DNA from: an uncultured Erysipelotrichaceae bacterium
GTDB lineage: Bacteria > Bacillota_I > Bacilli_A > Erysipelotrichales > Erysipelotrichaceae
DNA length: 20,472 bases
Direction of reading: 5' to 3'
NCBI GenBank assembly: GCA_934725085.1
Contig: CAKVAL010000031.1
Span: 1 to 20,472 of the forward strand
Shown: piece after piece, positions 1 to 6,252 of the stretch
How the letters are laid out: each line of letters opens with the position of its first letter
Position numbering within the stretch: position 1 is the first letter of the stretch
Position numbers and translations under genes: made by a program
Notes under the pieces: model-generated
The model's database searches: none
What the model was told of the DNA's origin: nothing
What the model saw: the letters and a program-made list of their open reading frames with translations, nothing else

Positions 1-229
1 TATCAATATCACCCTTTAAACTACATAAACGAAAATTTCAATGAAAAGAGAAAATATCGTTAATATTTAACCTTTTTTGATTTTTGATTTTTTGATATTC
101 AAATATAAATTATTTTTTTGAGTTGAAATAAAATAGTCAAACTTTAACTAAATTTGTGAGTAAAACTTAAAAATACCCATCATTTAAAGGAAATTACGTC
201 GTCAATCAATTCGGAAAAAATCTTTTTTA
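1..229. other. AT-rich stretch without a recognisable gene
   Basis: No coding frame of any length or known RNA is visible here. The stretch is very AT-rich. Around 73-96 it contains three short direct copies of a TTTTTGAT-like unit. It is simply the DNA flanking the insertion sequence that starts at 238. Confidence 0.5.
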
Positions 230-237
230 TTATGAAA
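230..237. repeat. Target-site duplication, left copy (TTATGAAA)
   Basis: TTATGAAA directly precedes the left inverted repeat and occurs again directly after the right inverted repeat at 2276-2283. Eight bases is the duplication length known for the IS1595 family. The match supports both outer boundaries of the element. Confidence 0.85.
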
Positions 238-263
238 AAGTATTAATTTGCACAGTGGTGCTA
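238..263. repeat. Left terminal inverted repeat of the IS
   Basis: It begins AAGTATTAATTTG and ends CAGTGGTGCTA. It matches the reverse complement of 2250-2275 except at one position (C here, T in the other end). Confidence 0.88.
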
Positions 264-713
264 ATAATCCTTTTGTTTACTAGCTTATTTTGAATAATAT
301 TCTCTAAAAGTAATCGTTTTGTTGGAATTTAAGGATAATTCTAATATCTTTTCAACCTTTTCTAGATTGGTTCCTTTGGTGTTGTATTTGAATGAATACA
401 AATTTAAATAGTCTTGAAGTTCGTTTCTATTAAAACCAGGATGCGCATCTAAGAAATCTCTAATATTAGCACAGTGATGATTAACCTTTCTTAAAGGATT
501 ATCTTCATCTTTGACTTTATTAGGTGTAGTAGCTTTATAGAATTCTTCTTTTAAATTCAGTTCTTTGATTAACATATTATGAGACTTCTCACCATCATGT
601 TTTAATACACTACTAGGCATAATATGGTCTTTAAAGAATTTAAGTGTCTTTATAGAAGAAATCTTAGCTTTGCCTTCTACAAAACAAACTACTGTATTTT
701 CATTACAAGCAAT

Positions 714-733
714 GTCTTTGACTGACCAAAGAC
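714..733. repeat. Short inverted repeat at the left edge of the insert
   Basis: GTCTTTG and CAAAGAC are separated by ACTGAC and form a perfect 7-bp stem that starts on the first base of the insert. It is not followed by a T run, so it is not a terminator. A second small dyad, CCTTGAT/ATCAAGG, follows at about 761-777. Confidence 0.5.
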
Positions 734-806
734 ATATATTTAAGGATTATCCCTAAGGCCTTGATTAAATCAAGGAACAATATGTTTCATGTAGTTTTTA
801 TTGAGT

Positions 807-835
807 TTGAGAATACTTCTTCAAATTGATAGAAT
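807..835 (+). promoter_or_regulatory. Sigma-A-like promoter of the GNAT gene
   Basis: TTGAGA (807-812) and TAGAAT (830-835) are separated by 17 bases. They lie 44 bases before the ATG at 880, entirely inside the insert, so the gene brought its own promoter. Confidence 0.6.
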
Positions 836-879
836 GAATTTAGTAGTGAGACATCAAATTGAAAGAAGGAATCATTATT

Positions 880-1554
880 ATGATAATCAAACGTTTAAAT
901 AGAGATGATTATGCAGGAAAAGAATTTAAAGTATGTTATCAAACCAATGGATATTATGACATTGTTCCAGACAAATTAGGATTTAAAATACAATATGTTC
1001 CCTTTGAAACATGTGTTAGTCGTAGTTTTATAGATGAATTTTTCGGAGAGTGGTTGGACAATCCCATTGCCTATGGTGCATTTGAAGATGAAAAGTTGAT
1101 TGGATTTGTTGAAGGTGCCATCGAACAATGGAACAACCGATTCAGAATCAGTAACATCTGTATATTTGAGCAAACTGCACGTAATAATGGGGTAGGAACT
1201 GCATTGATACAGACGATTCTTGCAGAAGCAATAAAAACAAATACAAGAATGGTTGTATTGGAAACACAATCCTGTAATGAAAATGCGATTTGTTTTTATC
1301 AAAAAATAGGTTTTGATATCATTGGTTTTGACTTATATTCTTATTCGAATGAAGATCCAAAAAAACATGAAATACGAATTGAAATGGGAATGAAACTTGT
1401 AAAAGAGTCACATATCGAAGATATGCTTGATGAAGCGGATACTGAAGCAAAAAACAATCAAGAAAGATTATCACATGATGAAGTATTTAAAGCTATACGA
1501 TCTTCATTAAAAGATACAACAAATTACACCAATACAGCATTTGTTTCTAGATAA
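880..1554 (+). CDS. GNAT-family N-acetyltransferase with a chimeric C-terminus
   Basis: It probably transfers an acetyl group from acetyl-CoA to an amine; the substrate is unknown. The ATG at 880 is chosen over an upstream TTG because AAGGA (866-870) lies nine bases before it. The acetyl-CoA loop appears as ARNNGVGTALI, followed by VVLETQSCNENAICFYQKIGF, the typical late GNAT strand and helix. The latter resembles streptothricin-type acetyltransferases, but that is not enough to name a substrate. The GNAT domain ends near IEMGMKLV. About 45 further residues, EDMLDEADTEAKNN...LSHDEVFKAIRSSL, look like the end of a type II antitoxin. The last roughly ten residues are antisense transposase sequence, because the original stop was lost at the insert edge. 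The core fold looks complete, so the enzyme could be active. Confidence 0.75.
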   Translation: MIIKRLNRDDYAGKEFKVCYQTNGYYDIVPDKLGFKIQYVPFETCVSRSFIDEFFGEWLDNPIAYGAFEDEKLIGFVEGAIEQWNNRFRISNICIFEQTARNNGVGTALIQTILAEAIKTNTRMVVLETQSCNENAICFYQKIGFDIIGFDLYSYSNEDPKKHEIRIEMGMKLVKESHIEDMLDEADTEAKNNQERLSHDEVFKAIRSSLKDTTNYTNTAFVSR

Positions 1555-2122
1555 GCCACGGTATAGTTTATTATCCTTTGTTTGTATTTCTGATTGAATA
1601 ACGCTATAAAACATTTCATCAAGATATACACTACCATCTAGAACAACATCATCCTGATAATCTTCAAGTAGTAGAAATAACTTCTTTAACCAAAACTTAG
1701 ATGTAGTATTAGCATTTTTATTAACCTTTGATGTTAAGTTAATTGAAGAATTAGAAAATAAATTCAAAAGAAACTCTATCCATTCTGATATAGGCAGCTT
1801 ATGATTATCAAATATTGTGTTAGTTAAAACGGTAAATGTCTTATTGCATAATAGGCATTTATATCTTTGTATATTGTTTTTGGTTTTGCCATCCTTTTTA
1901 AAAGAAGTAGATAAGCAACAAGGACATTTACTTGGTATATAAGAATTGACTAGTTTATCTTCATTAGATTCTTCTAATGAAATATGATGCATGTAAAAAT
2001 GATCTTTATATTCATCACGAATAAAAGATTGTAAACAAGATGGCGTAGTAACGTCATCCCAAGGTGTCTTCTTCCTAGAAGAAGAGATATATTTATTTTT
2101 TGTCATTGGTGGTGATCTCCTG

Positions 2123-2185
2123 TTATTTAGGTGAATCGCAGTAACATTGACGTGGTGGTCTCCTTACTGCGATTCACCTAAATAA
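2123..2185 (-). promoter_or_regulatory. Long hairpin in the transposase leader
   Basis: A perfect 22-bp inverted repeat (arms 2123-2144 and 2164-2185) surrounds a 19-base loop. On the minus strand the loop holds a Shine-Dalgarno-like AAGGAG followed by an ATG. The transposase ribosome binding site lies just after the second arm. Hairpins in this position are known in other IS elements to limit transposase translation from read-through transcripts; that role here is inference. Confidence 0.7.
2127..2147 (-). CDS. Possible six-residue leader peptide (MLLRFT)
   Basis: ATG TTA CTG CGA TTC ACC TAA lies across the hairpin. An AAGGAG 12 bases upstream is a long but possible spacing. The AGGAGA-CACCAC block before it is a near copy of the block before the transposase start, so the two ribosome binding regions look duplicated. 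It may be a leader or uORF controlling the transposase, or it may be chance. Confidence 0.25.
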   Translation of the reverse strand: MLLRFT

Positions 2186-2198
2186 CCATTAATTTAAA

Positions 2199-2234
2199 AA
2201 GTGGTTAAGATCCAATTAGAACCTCTAACCACTT
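2199..2234. repeat. Second inverted repeat near the right IS end
   Basis: AAGTGGTTA (2199-2207) pairs with TAACCACTT (2226-2234), and flanking TAATTT/AAATTA can extend the stem. It lies between the right terminal repeat and the transposase leader. No T run marks it as a terminator. Confidence 0.5.
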
Positions 2235-2249
2235 AAATTATAAGATTGA

Positions 2250-2275
2250 TAGCACCACTGTACAAATTAATACTT
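2250..2275. repeat. Right terminal inverted repeat of the IS
   Basis: It begins TAGCACCACTG and ends TTAATACTT. It is the reverse complement of 238-263 with one mismatch. Confidence 0.88.
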
Positions 2276-2283
2276 TTATGAAA
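2276..2283. repeat. Target-site duplication, right copy (TTATGAAA)
   Basis: Identical to 230-237 on the other side of the element. Confidence 0.85.
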
Positions 2284-2382
2284 TAAAAATTCATTTTCAA
2301 AGTAACTAAAATTGATTAGTAAATAATATCCCTTACTTATAAGTTCTTATATCATCAACCTATTCCAAAAAAATTCTAATTT

Positions 2383-3243
2383 TTAAGATGTTTTTTGCGA
2401 ATATTTATTAATCATTTCCAATGCATTTAGTCTGCATATTTTCTCAGCTTCTTCCTCTGAAAAGTCCATTTTGCTTAGAATTTCAAAATATTTGTCATAT
2501 ATTTTGCTTGGTTCGAGTTTACGATTATCAGGATAATCAGTAGCAAATATTAATTTTTCTACGTCTAATCTTCTTAAGATTTTATTCGCATCTTCAATGC
2601 CGTACTTATCTACCAAATCTGGCAATATTGCAGAGATATTAAAAAACAGTCCTAAGTCAATTAATTCTTCATATTGAAAACCACCAATATGAGCAATCGA
2701 TATACGTAGCTTCGGATATTTTTTTATAACATTTTTTATCCTGGCCGGAGAACAGACATCATCCATAAGGTGTATTCTTGGATATGAATGTATTTCTACT
2801 AAAATATTATTTTTATTTGCCCATTTAAAAACCTCATCATAATACATGCCATCAATCGGATAAGCGGTATTTGTTGCATGAATTTTCAAACCTAATACTT
2901 CTTCTCTTTTAACTACATCTTCTAATATTTGAATAGTTCTTTCTAAATCATTTCTAATATCAATATCGGCAAAGCAAAACAATCTATTTTTCGCTTTGCC
3001 ACACATATCAAACAAATTATTATGGACGGTGCATACATTGAAATCCATAGATAACATATATGGATCATTAAATGGCATTATAAAGGCTGATTCAATATTA
3101 TATTTATCCATTATTTCAAGATAATCTCTCACATCACCAAAATCTATAAAGTTACCACCATTCTCTTTATTAGCCTCAATAACATCTGGTGGCATTAAAT
3201 GTATATGTGCATCTATCTTTTTTATTTTTTTCCAATCGATCAT
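2383..3243 (-). CDS. Amidohydrolase-family metal-dependent hydrolase
   Basis: This is a TIM-barrel hydrolase of the amidohydrolase 2 type, which hydrolyses or decarboxylates small organic substrates with a bound divalent metal. The metal-binding DAHIH sits at residues 11-15. Further barrel residues are GLKIHAT, VEIHSYP, the IAHIGG histidine and the catalytic aspartate in FATDYPDN. The C-terminal CRLNALEMI is the usual NA(L/R) ending of the family. At 286 residues it looks full length. The ribosome binding site is weak. The gene stands alone beside IS remnants, so its context gives no substrate. A disrupted gene lies 30 bases upstream on the same strand and may once have been its partner. Confidence 0.82.
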   Translation of the reverse strand: MIDWKKIKKIDAHIHLMPPDVIEANKENGGNFIDFGDVRDYLEIMDKYNIESAFIMPFNDPYMLSMDFNVCTVHNNLFDMCGKAKNRLFCFADIDIRNDLERTIQILEDVVKREEVLGLKIHATNTAYPIDGMYYDEVFKWANKNNILVEIHSYPRIHLMDDVCSPARIKNVIKKYPKLRISIAHIGGFQYEELIDLGLFFNISAILPDLVDKYGIEDANKILRRLDVEKLIFATDYPDNRKLEPSKIYDKYFEILSKMDFSEEEAEKICRLNALEMINKYSQKTS

Positions 3244-3273
3244 ACTATTTCATTTCTTTCTTGTTAAGTTTGT

Positions 3274-3497
3274 TCAATAATTTTGTTGATAAACATCCTT
3301 AAAAATTCTTTCGAATTTTCTCCATCCTGCTCCACCATTTTCTGTTGAGAAATCAAACCAAGATATTTCAGTTAACACTTTAGAACAAACCAACTCATAC
3401 ATATTCCGGCATATTCACTTTTATATATTATTAAGAACCATGGTTTCATTGCTATTTTATCTAATAATACAACATTGCTATATTGTTTAGAATTCAT
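3274..3497 (-). pseudogene. Frameshifted gene remnant of unknown function
   Basis: Two minus-strand reading frames with protein-like composition abut. The first starts at ATG 3497 (MNSKQYSNVVLLDK...KSEYAG) and stops early. The second covers 3402-3274 (MYELVCSKVLTEISWF...FKDVYQQNY). A single shift near 3405 would join them into one protein of about 75 residues. I do not recognise the family. The second frame alone could be a real 42-residue gene just before the amidohydrolase. Confidence 0.35.
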
Positions 3498-3508
3498 AAC
3501 ATCTTTAT

Positions 3509-3538
3509 ACTATTGGCCTGTAAGCCAATAGTTTTTTT
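3509..3538 (+). terminator. Rho-independent terminator without an intact gene
   Basis: ACTATTGGC and GCCAATAGT form a 9-bp stem with a CTGTAA loop, followed by seven T. It points along the plus strand, but no plus-strand gene is intact upstream. It probably belonged to a deleted gene. Confidence 0.65.
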
Positions 3539-3631
3539 CCTTTTGTCCATATTCTTCAATTACTTTACATATATCTTGTAATTGTTTAGATATATATAAG
3601 GGTGGAGCTGCGGATGTTTTCTTGGACTTTA

Positions 3632-3700
3632 TTAACATGATAAACCAAATGATTTTCTATAATCAATAGGGCTCATATAGCCTAATGATTCTTTTATTCA
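3632..3700 (-). pseudogene. IS3-family transposase C-terminal remnant
   Basis: The minus strand encodes IKESLGYMSPIDYRKSFGLSC followed by a stop. The (S)LGYMSPxxYR block is the typical end of IS3-family OrfB transposases. The codon before it is TGA where an arginine codon would be expected, and nothing upstream matches. Only the last twenty or so codons survive. The flank 3539-3631 may be the element's non-coding end. Confidence 0.6.
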
Positions 3701-3727
3701 TTTTTTTTGATATTTTCGCTTTCCTTA

Positions 3728-3755
3728 TTCTCATTGATATTTTCCATATTATAAT
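3728..3755 (+). promoter_or_regulatory. dut promoter
   Basis: TATAAT at 3750-3755 is preceded by TTCTCA (3728-3733) at 16 bases. The -10 box ends only six bases before the dut ATG, so transcription would begin at or very near the A of the start codon. Confidence 0.5.
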
Positions 3756-3761
3756 TTAGAC

Positions 3762-4241
3762 ATGCAAATAGGAAGATTTCAAAAGGTCAGTATCGACCAA
3801 TTCAACAAAGATACAAACAATATAGACAGCACAATATATAAAGACATCGTTCTACCCAAAAGAGCCACAACAGGCTCAGCTGGTTATGACTTTGTATGCC
3901 CCTTTAACATAACTATTAAACCTGGTCAAAACATTAAAATTCCAACAGGCATTCGTTGTCAAATGGAAGAAGGCTATGTCTTAAACATTTACCCAAGATC
4001 ATCATTTGGCATCAAACACCAGATGTTTCTATCAAACACTGTAGGAATTATTGATAGCGACTACTACTACGCCAACAACCAAGGACATATCATTATCTCT
4101 ATCATTAATATGGGAGAACATGATATTATCATCAACAAAGGTGAACGCTTCGTTCAAGGCATCTTCTTAAAGTTTTATACCGTCCAAGAAGAAGAAATAA
4201 ACTCAAATAGACACGGAGGCTTTGGCTCGACTGGTAAATAA
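3762..4241 (+). CDS. dut: dUTP diphosphatase
   Basis: It hydrolyses dUTP to dUMP and pyrophosphate, keeping uracil out of DNA and feeding dTMP synthesis. All five motifs of the trimeric dUTPase family are present: GSAGYDF (about 38-44), PRSSFG (about 78-83), NTVGIIDSDYY (about 92-102), KGERFVQGIF (about 125-134) and the glycine-rich RHGGFGSTGK ending the protein, so it is full length at 159 residues. The N-terminus (IGRFQKVSIDQF...LPKRATTGSAG) matches the longer Bacillota form, supporting this start. No Shine-Dalgarno sequence precedes the ATG, and the likely -10 box sits only six bases away, suggesting a leaderless mRNA. A tRNA gene starts one base after the stop codon. Confidence 0.93.
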   Translation: MQIGRFQKVSIDQFNKDTNNIDSTIYKDIVLPKRATTGSAGYDFVCPFNITIKPGQNIKIPTGIRCQMEEGYVLNIYPRSSFGIKHQMFLSNTVGIIDSDYYYANNQGHIIISIINMGEHDIIINKGERFVQGIFLKFYTVQEEEINSNRHGGFGSTGK

Positions 4242-4242
4242 T

Positions 4243-4318
4243 GCGCCCATAGCTCAACGGATAGAGCGTTTGACTCCGATTCAAAAGGTTGCAGGTTCAA
4301 TTCCTGTTGGGCGCGCCA
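4243..4318 (+). tRNA. tRNA-Arg (anticodon CCG)
   Basis: The cloverleaf folds completely. The acceptor is GCGCCCA/TGGGCGC, the D arm GCTC/GAGC, and the anticodon stem TTTGA/TCAAA with loop CTCCGAT. The T arm is GCAGG/CCTGT with loop TTCAATT, and CCA is encoded at 4316-4318. The anticodon CCG reads the rare codon CGG. It is packed between dut and the next gene, with 1 and 10 bases to spare, and is probably co-transcribed. Confidence 0.95.
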
Positions 4319-4323
4319 AGGAG
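4318..4323 (+). promoter_or_regulatory. Ribosome binding site overlapping the tRNA 3' end
   Basis: AAGGAG begins on the last A of the tRNA's encoded CCA and lies five bases before the ATG at 4329. Maturing the tRNA and translating the downstream gene from the same transcript would therefore compete. Confidence 0.6.
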
Positions 4324-4328
4324 ATTTT

Positions 4329-5066
4329 ATGTACACTTACACAGTTCAATACCATTCATATATATTAGACAAAGACATCAATATAAACATATATGGCTCT
4401 AATGGCCAACCCATTCTAGCCTTCCCAACCCAAAACTCAAAAGCTGACAACTATGAAAGCTTTGGCTTAATTGATGAAATCGCTGACTATATCAATAATG
4501 AAAAGATTCAAGTATTTGTCGTTGACTCAATTGATGAAGAAACTTGGTCGTCATATGGTGATAAACAATGGAAAAGTAATAGACAGGAACAATACTTTAA
4601 CTTCATTATCAACGAAGTACTTCCTATCATAAACAAAAAGGCCCCATGCAAGAAACTACCATTAACCTTTGGTTGTTCCTTAGGAGCTAATCATGCCACT
4701 ATTTGTTTCTTAAGAAGACCCGATTTGTTTTCAGGACTATTAGCTTTGTCAGGCGTCTTTAATTCAAGATACTTTTATGGTGACTATTCAGATGGTAACC
4801 TATATAATAACTCACCCGAAGTCTTCTTACCGAACATGCCAAATAATCACCCATATATAAATACTTATAACCAAAAGAAAATAATCTTTTGTATAGGACA
4901 AGGCCCTTATGAAGACATGGGTATACCAACTTATAAATATCTAGAATATTTATTCAACACTAAAGGTATTAACGCCTGGTTTGATTATTGGGGAAGCGAT
5001 GTCAGCCATGATTGGTATTGGTGGCACAAACAAATCAAATACTTCCTGCCATATCTTCTAGACTAA
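4329..5066 (+). CDS. Alpha/beta hydrolase, esterase-D-like
   Basis: This is a putative serine hydrolase of the esterase D / alpha-beta hydrolase type (245 residues, cytoplasmic, no signal peptide). The nucleophile elbow is GCSLGA with Ser117. A late SHDWYWW motif supplies the likely catalytic histidine, and the aspartate or glutamate is not certain. The start follows a clear AAGGAG. The gene is downstream of dut and tRNA-Arg on the same strand. Its last nine bases overlap the end of the convergent ATP-grasp gene. A second protein of the same broad fold lies on the other side of that gene, which suggests a shared ester or amide substrate. The two are not close copies. Confidence 0.75.
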   Translation: MYTYTVQYHSYILDKDININIYGSNGQPILAFPTQNSKADNYESFGLIDEIADYINNEKIQVFVVDSIDEETWSSYGDKQWKSNRQEQYFNFIINEVLPIINKKAPCKKLPLTFGCSLGANHATICFLRRPDLFSGLLALSGVFNSRYFYGDYSDGNLYNNSPEVFLPNMPNNHPYINTYNQKKIIFCIGQGPYEDMGIPTYKYLEYLFNTKGINAWFDYWGSDVSHDWYWWHKQIKYFLPYLLD

Positions 5067-6248
5067 CTTAAGCGCATCACTTAAATATTTATTAAGCTCT
5101 TCCTCGCTATCTAGGGTCGCTAAAAACATATAGTCACCCATAGCCCCAGAAAGAGCTTTTTCAACTCTCTCTTCTAGAACTATCTTACCTGGATACTTCT
5201 TTTTTAAGGCATCAATTGTAAATTTATGCTTAAGTCCATCTCTTCTTCCCACAAAAGCACAATAATGATGTGGACTATCATATTCATGAGTCAATTTATC
5301 AAACGCAATCATATCCGCCCAAATCTTATAAACATCAACACCGTTGGCATAATTCATCATCACAGGTGAAACACCACCACTAGGGCGCATATTAACCTCT
5401 AGTGCTACAATATCACCCTTCTTACCCAAATATTGATCCTTATTTAAACAAAAGAACTCAAAATGGATGAAACGTGACTTAACACCAAAAGTTCTCACAA
5501 CTGCTCTACCCTTTTCCCTAACAATATCAGGAAGTTCTTTTCTAATATAAAAGGCTGAATCACTCAAATTATTCACAACCTCCAACAAAGAGAAAGTGGT
5601 CACATTTCCTGTCTCAAATAAAGGATCGCCATGTGAATCAATAATCGCATCATAAGAAACAATAGTTCCATCAATATATTCTTCCATAATATACAAAGTA
5701 TCACCCTTTGTTTCCATGAAATTCTTTAAATCAGTTTCATTATTAATCTTATAAGTACCACAAGCACCAACACCATTATCTGGCTTGGCAATAACCGGAT
5801 AACCTACCCAATTAATAAAATCCAAACACCCTTCATATGTTTCTACTAAATAATATCTAGCACAAGGAATACCAGCCAAAGCATACTTTTCCTTCATCTT
5901 AGATTTAAACTTCACATACTTCATATCGTCATAATGAAAAGAAGTATTGATATTAAAATCATCCCTAAGCATCGCATCTTGTTCAAGCCAATATTCATTA
6001 TTAGACTCTAAATAATCAATCTTGCCATATTTAAAAGAGAAAAAAGCTACCGCCTTAAACACACTCTCATAATTTTCTAATGAATCAACCTTATAATATT
6101 CATCCAATGAAGCCTTAAGCTCAGGACTCAACATTTCATAACTACTATCACCAATACCCAATACTCTTAAGCCATTATTCTTTAATTCACGACAAAAATG
6201 ATAATAATTACTTGGAAAATTAGGCGAAATAAACACAAAATTCTTCAT
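5058..6248 (-). CDS. ATP-grasp ligase of unknown substrate
   Basis: It is probably an ATP-dependent carboxylate-amine (or carboxylate-thiol) ligase working through an acyl-phosphate. The N-terminal third is a pre-ATP-grasp Rossmann-like domain (FVFISPNFPSNYYHFCREL). The ATP-grasp fold follows: KFKSKMKEKYALAGIPCARY, the lysine in YPVIAKPDNGVGACGTY, the hinge YIMEEYIDGTIVSYDAII, and the metal ligands in ALEVNMRPSGG near residue 290. At 396 residues it is complete. It starts four bases after the upstream hydrolase stop, so the two are translationally linked, and it is the last gene of the minus-strand train. A GGGGGT element serves as its ribosome binding site. Confidence 0.8.
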   Translation of the reverse strand: MKNFVFISPNFPSNYYHFCRELKNNGLRVLGIGDSSYEMLSPELKASLDEYYKVDSLENYESVFKAVAFFSFKYGKIDYLESNNEYWLEQDAMLRDDFNINTSFHYDDMKYVKFKSKMKEKYALAGIPCARYYLVETYEGCLDFINWVGYPVIAKPDNGVGACGTYKINNETDLKNFMETKGDTLYIMEEYIDGTIVSYDAIIDSHGDPLFETGNVTTFSLLEVVNNLSDSAFYIRKELPDIVREKGRAVVRTFGVKSRFIHFEFFCLNKDQYLGKKGDIVALEVNMRPSGGVSPVMMNYANGVDVYKIWADMIAFDKLTHEYDSPHHYCAFVGRRDGLKHKFTIDALKKKYPGKIVLEERVEKALSGAMGDYMFLATLDSEEELNKYLSDALKLV

Positions 6249-6252
6249 TTAT

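Larger units (their letters stand above)
714..1521 (+). other. 808-bp insert inside the transposase gene
   Basis: Transposase sequence stops exactly at 713 and resumes at 1522. AAT is present at both edges (711-713 and 1522-1524), either as a 3-bp target duplication or as microhomology. No transposase bases are missing. The left edge is a small hairpin, GTCTTTG/CAAAGAC (714-733). The insert carries a promoter and a GNAT gene on the plus strand. I see no inverted repeat shared by its two ends. Confidence 0.75.
285..2106 (-). pseudogene. ISXO2-like transposase, split by an 808-bp insert
   Basis: The N-terminal part (2106 down to 1522) has a zinc ribbon (CPCC near residue 60 and CLLC near residue 84) and the first catalytic segment YLDEMFYSV, ending RNKCCIGVI. 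The C-terminal part (713 down to 285) continues ACNENTVVCFVEGKAK, then the second catalytic segment KHDGEKSHN and the family's C-terminal region with NHHCANIRDFL and ELQDYLNLYSF. Joining GTGTAATT from the right part to GCTTGT from the left part restores one frame of 337 codons including the stop. The left fragment could be read from an internal ATG at 620 and the right fragment ends after ICCIF, so neither fragment alone should be active. The start at 2106 has an AGGAG at 2117-2121. Confidence 0.85.
238..2275 (-). mobile_element. IS1595-family (ISXO2-like) insertion sequence, interrupted
   Basis: The element is bounded by inverted repeats at 238-263 and 2250-2275, which match at 25 of 26 positions, and by an 8-bp TTATGAAA duplication. 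Its only own gene is a minus-strand transposase with an N-terminal zinc ribbon and an ISXO2-like catalytic domain. An insert at 714-1521 carrying a GNAT gene breaks the transposase. Without the insert the element would be about 1.23 kb, a normal size for the family. IS1595 relatives that carry passenger genes are known, but those usually lie beside the transposase, not inside it. Confidence 0.88.

Noticed and set aside
73..96. Repeated TTTTTGAT-like units as a possible CRISPR or iteron array
   Set aside because: There are only three short, uneven AT-rich copies, with no spacers and no associated genes.
976..1302. Open frame of 108 codons opposite the GNAT gene
   Set aside because: It is fully antisense to a gene with clear family motifs and its own promoter, and its cysteine- and isoleucine-rich composition is not protein-like.
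714..1521. The insert as a self-splicing intron or IStron
   Set aside because: Precise in-frame removal is suggestive, but no group I or II core, reverse transcriptase or TnpB-like gene is present, and the GNAT gene runs opposite to the transposase transcript.
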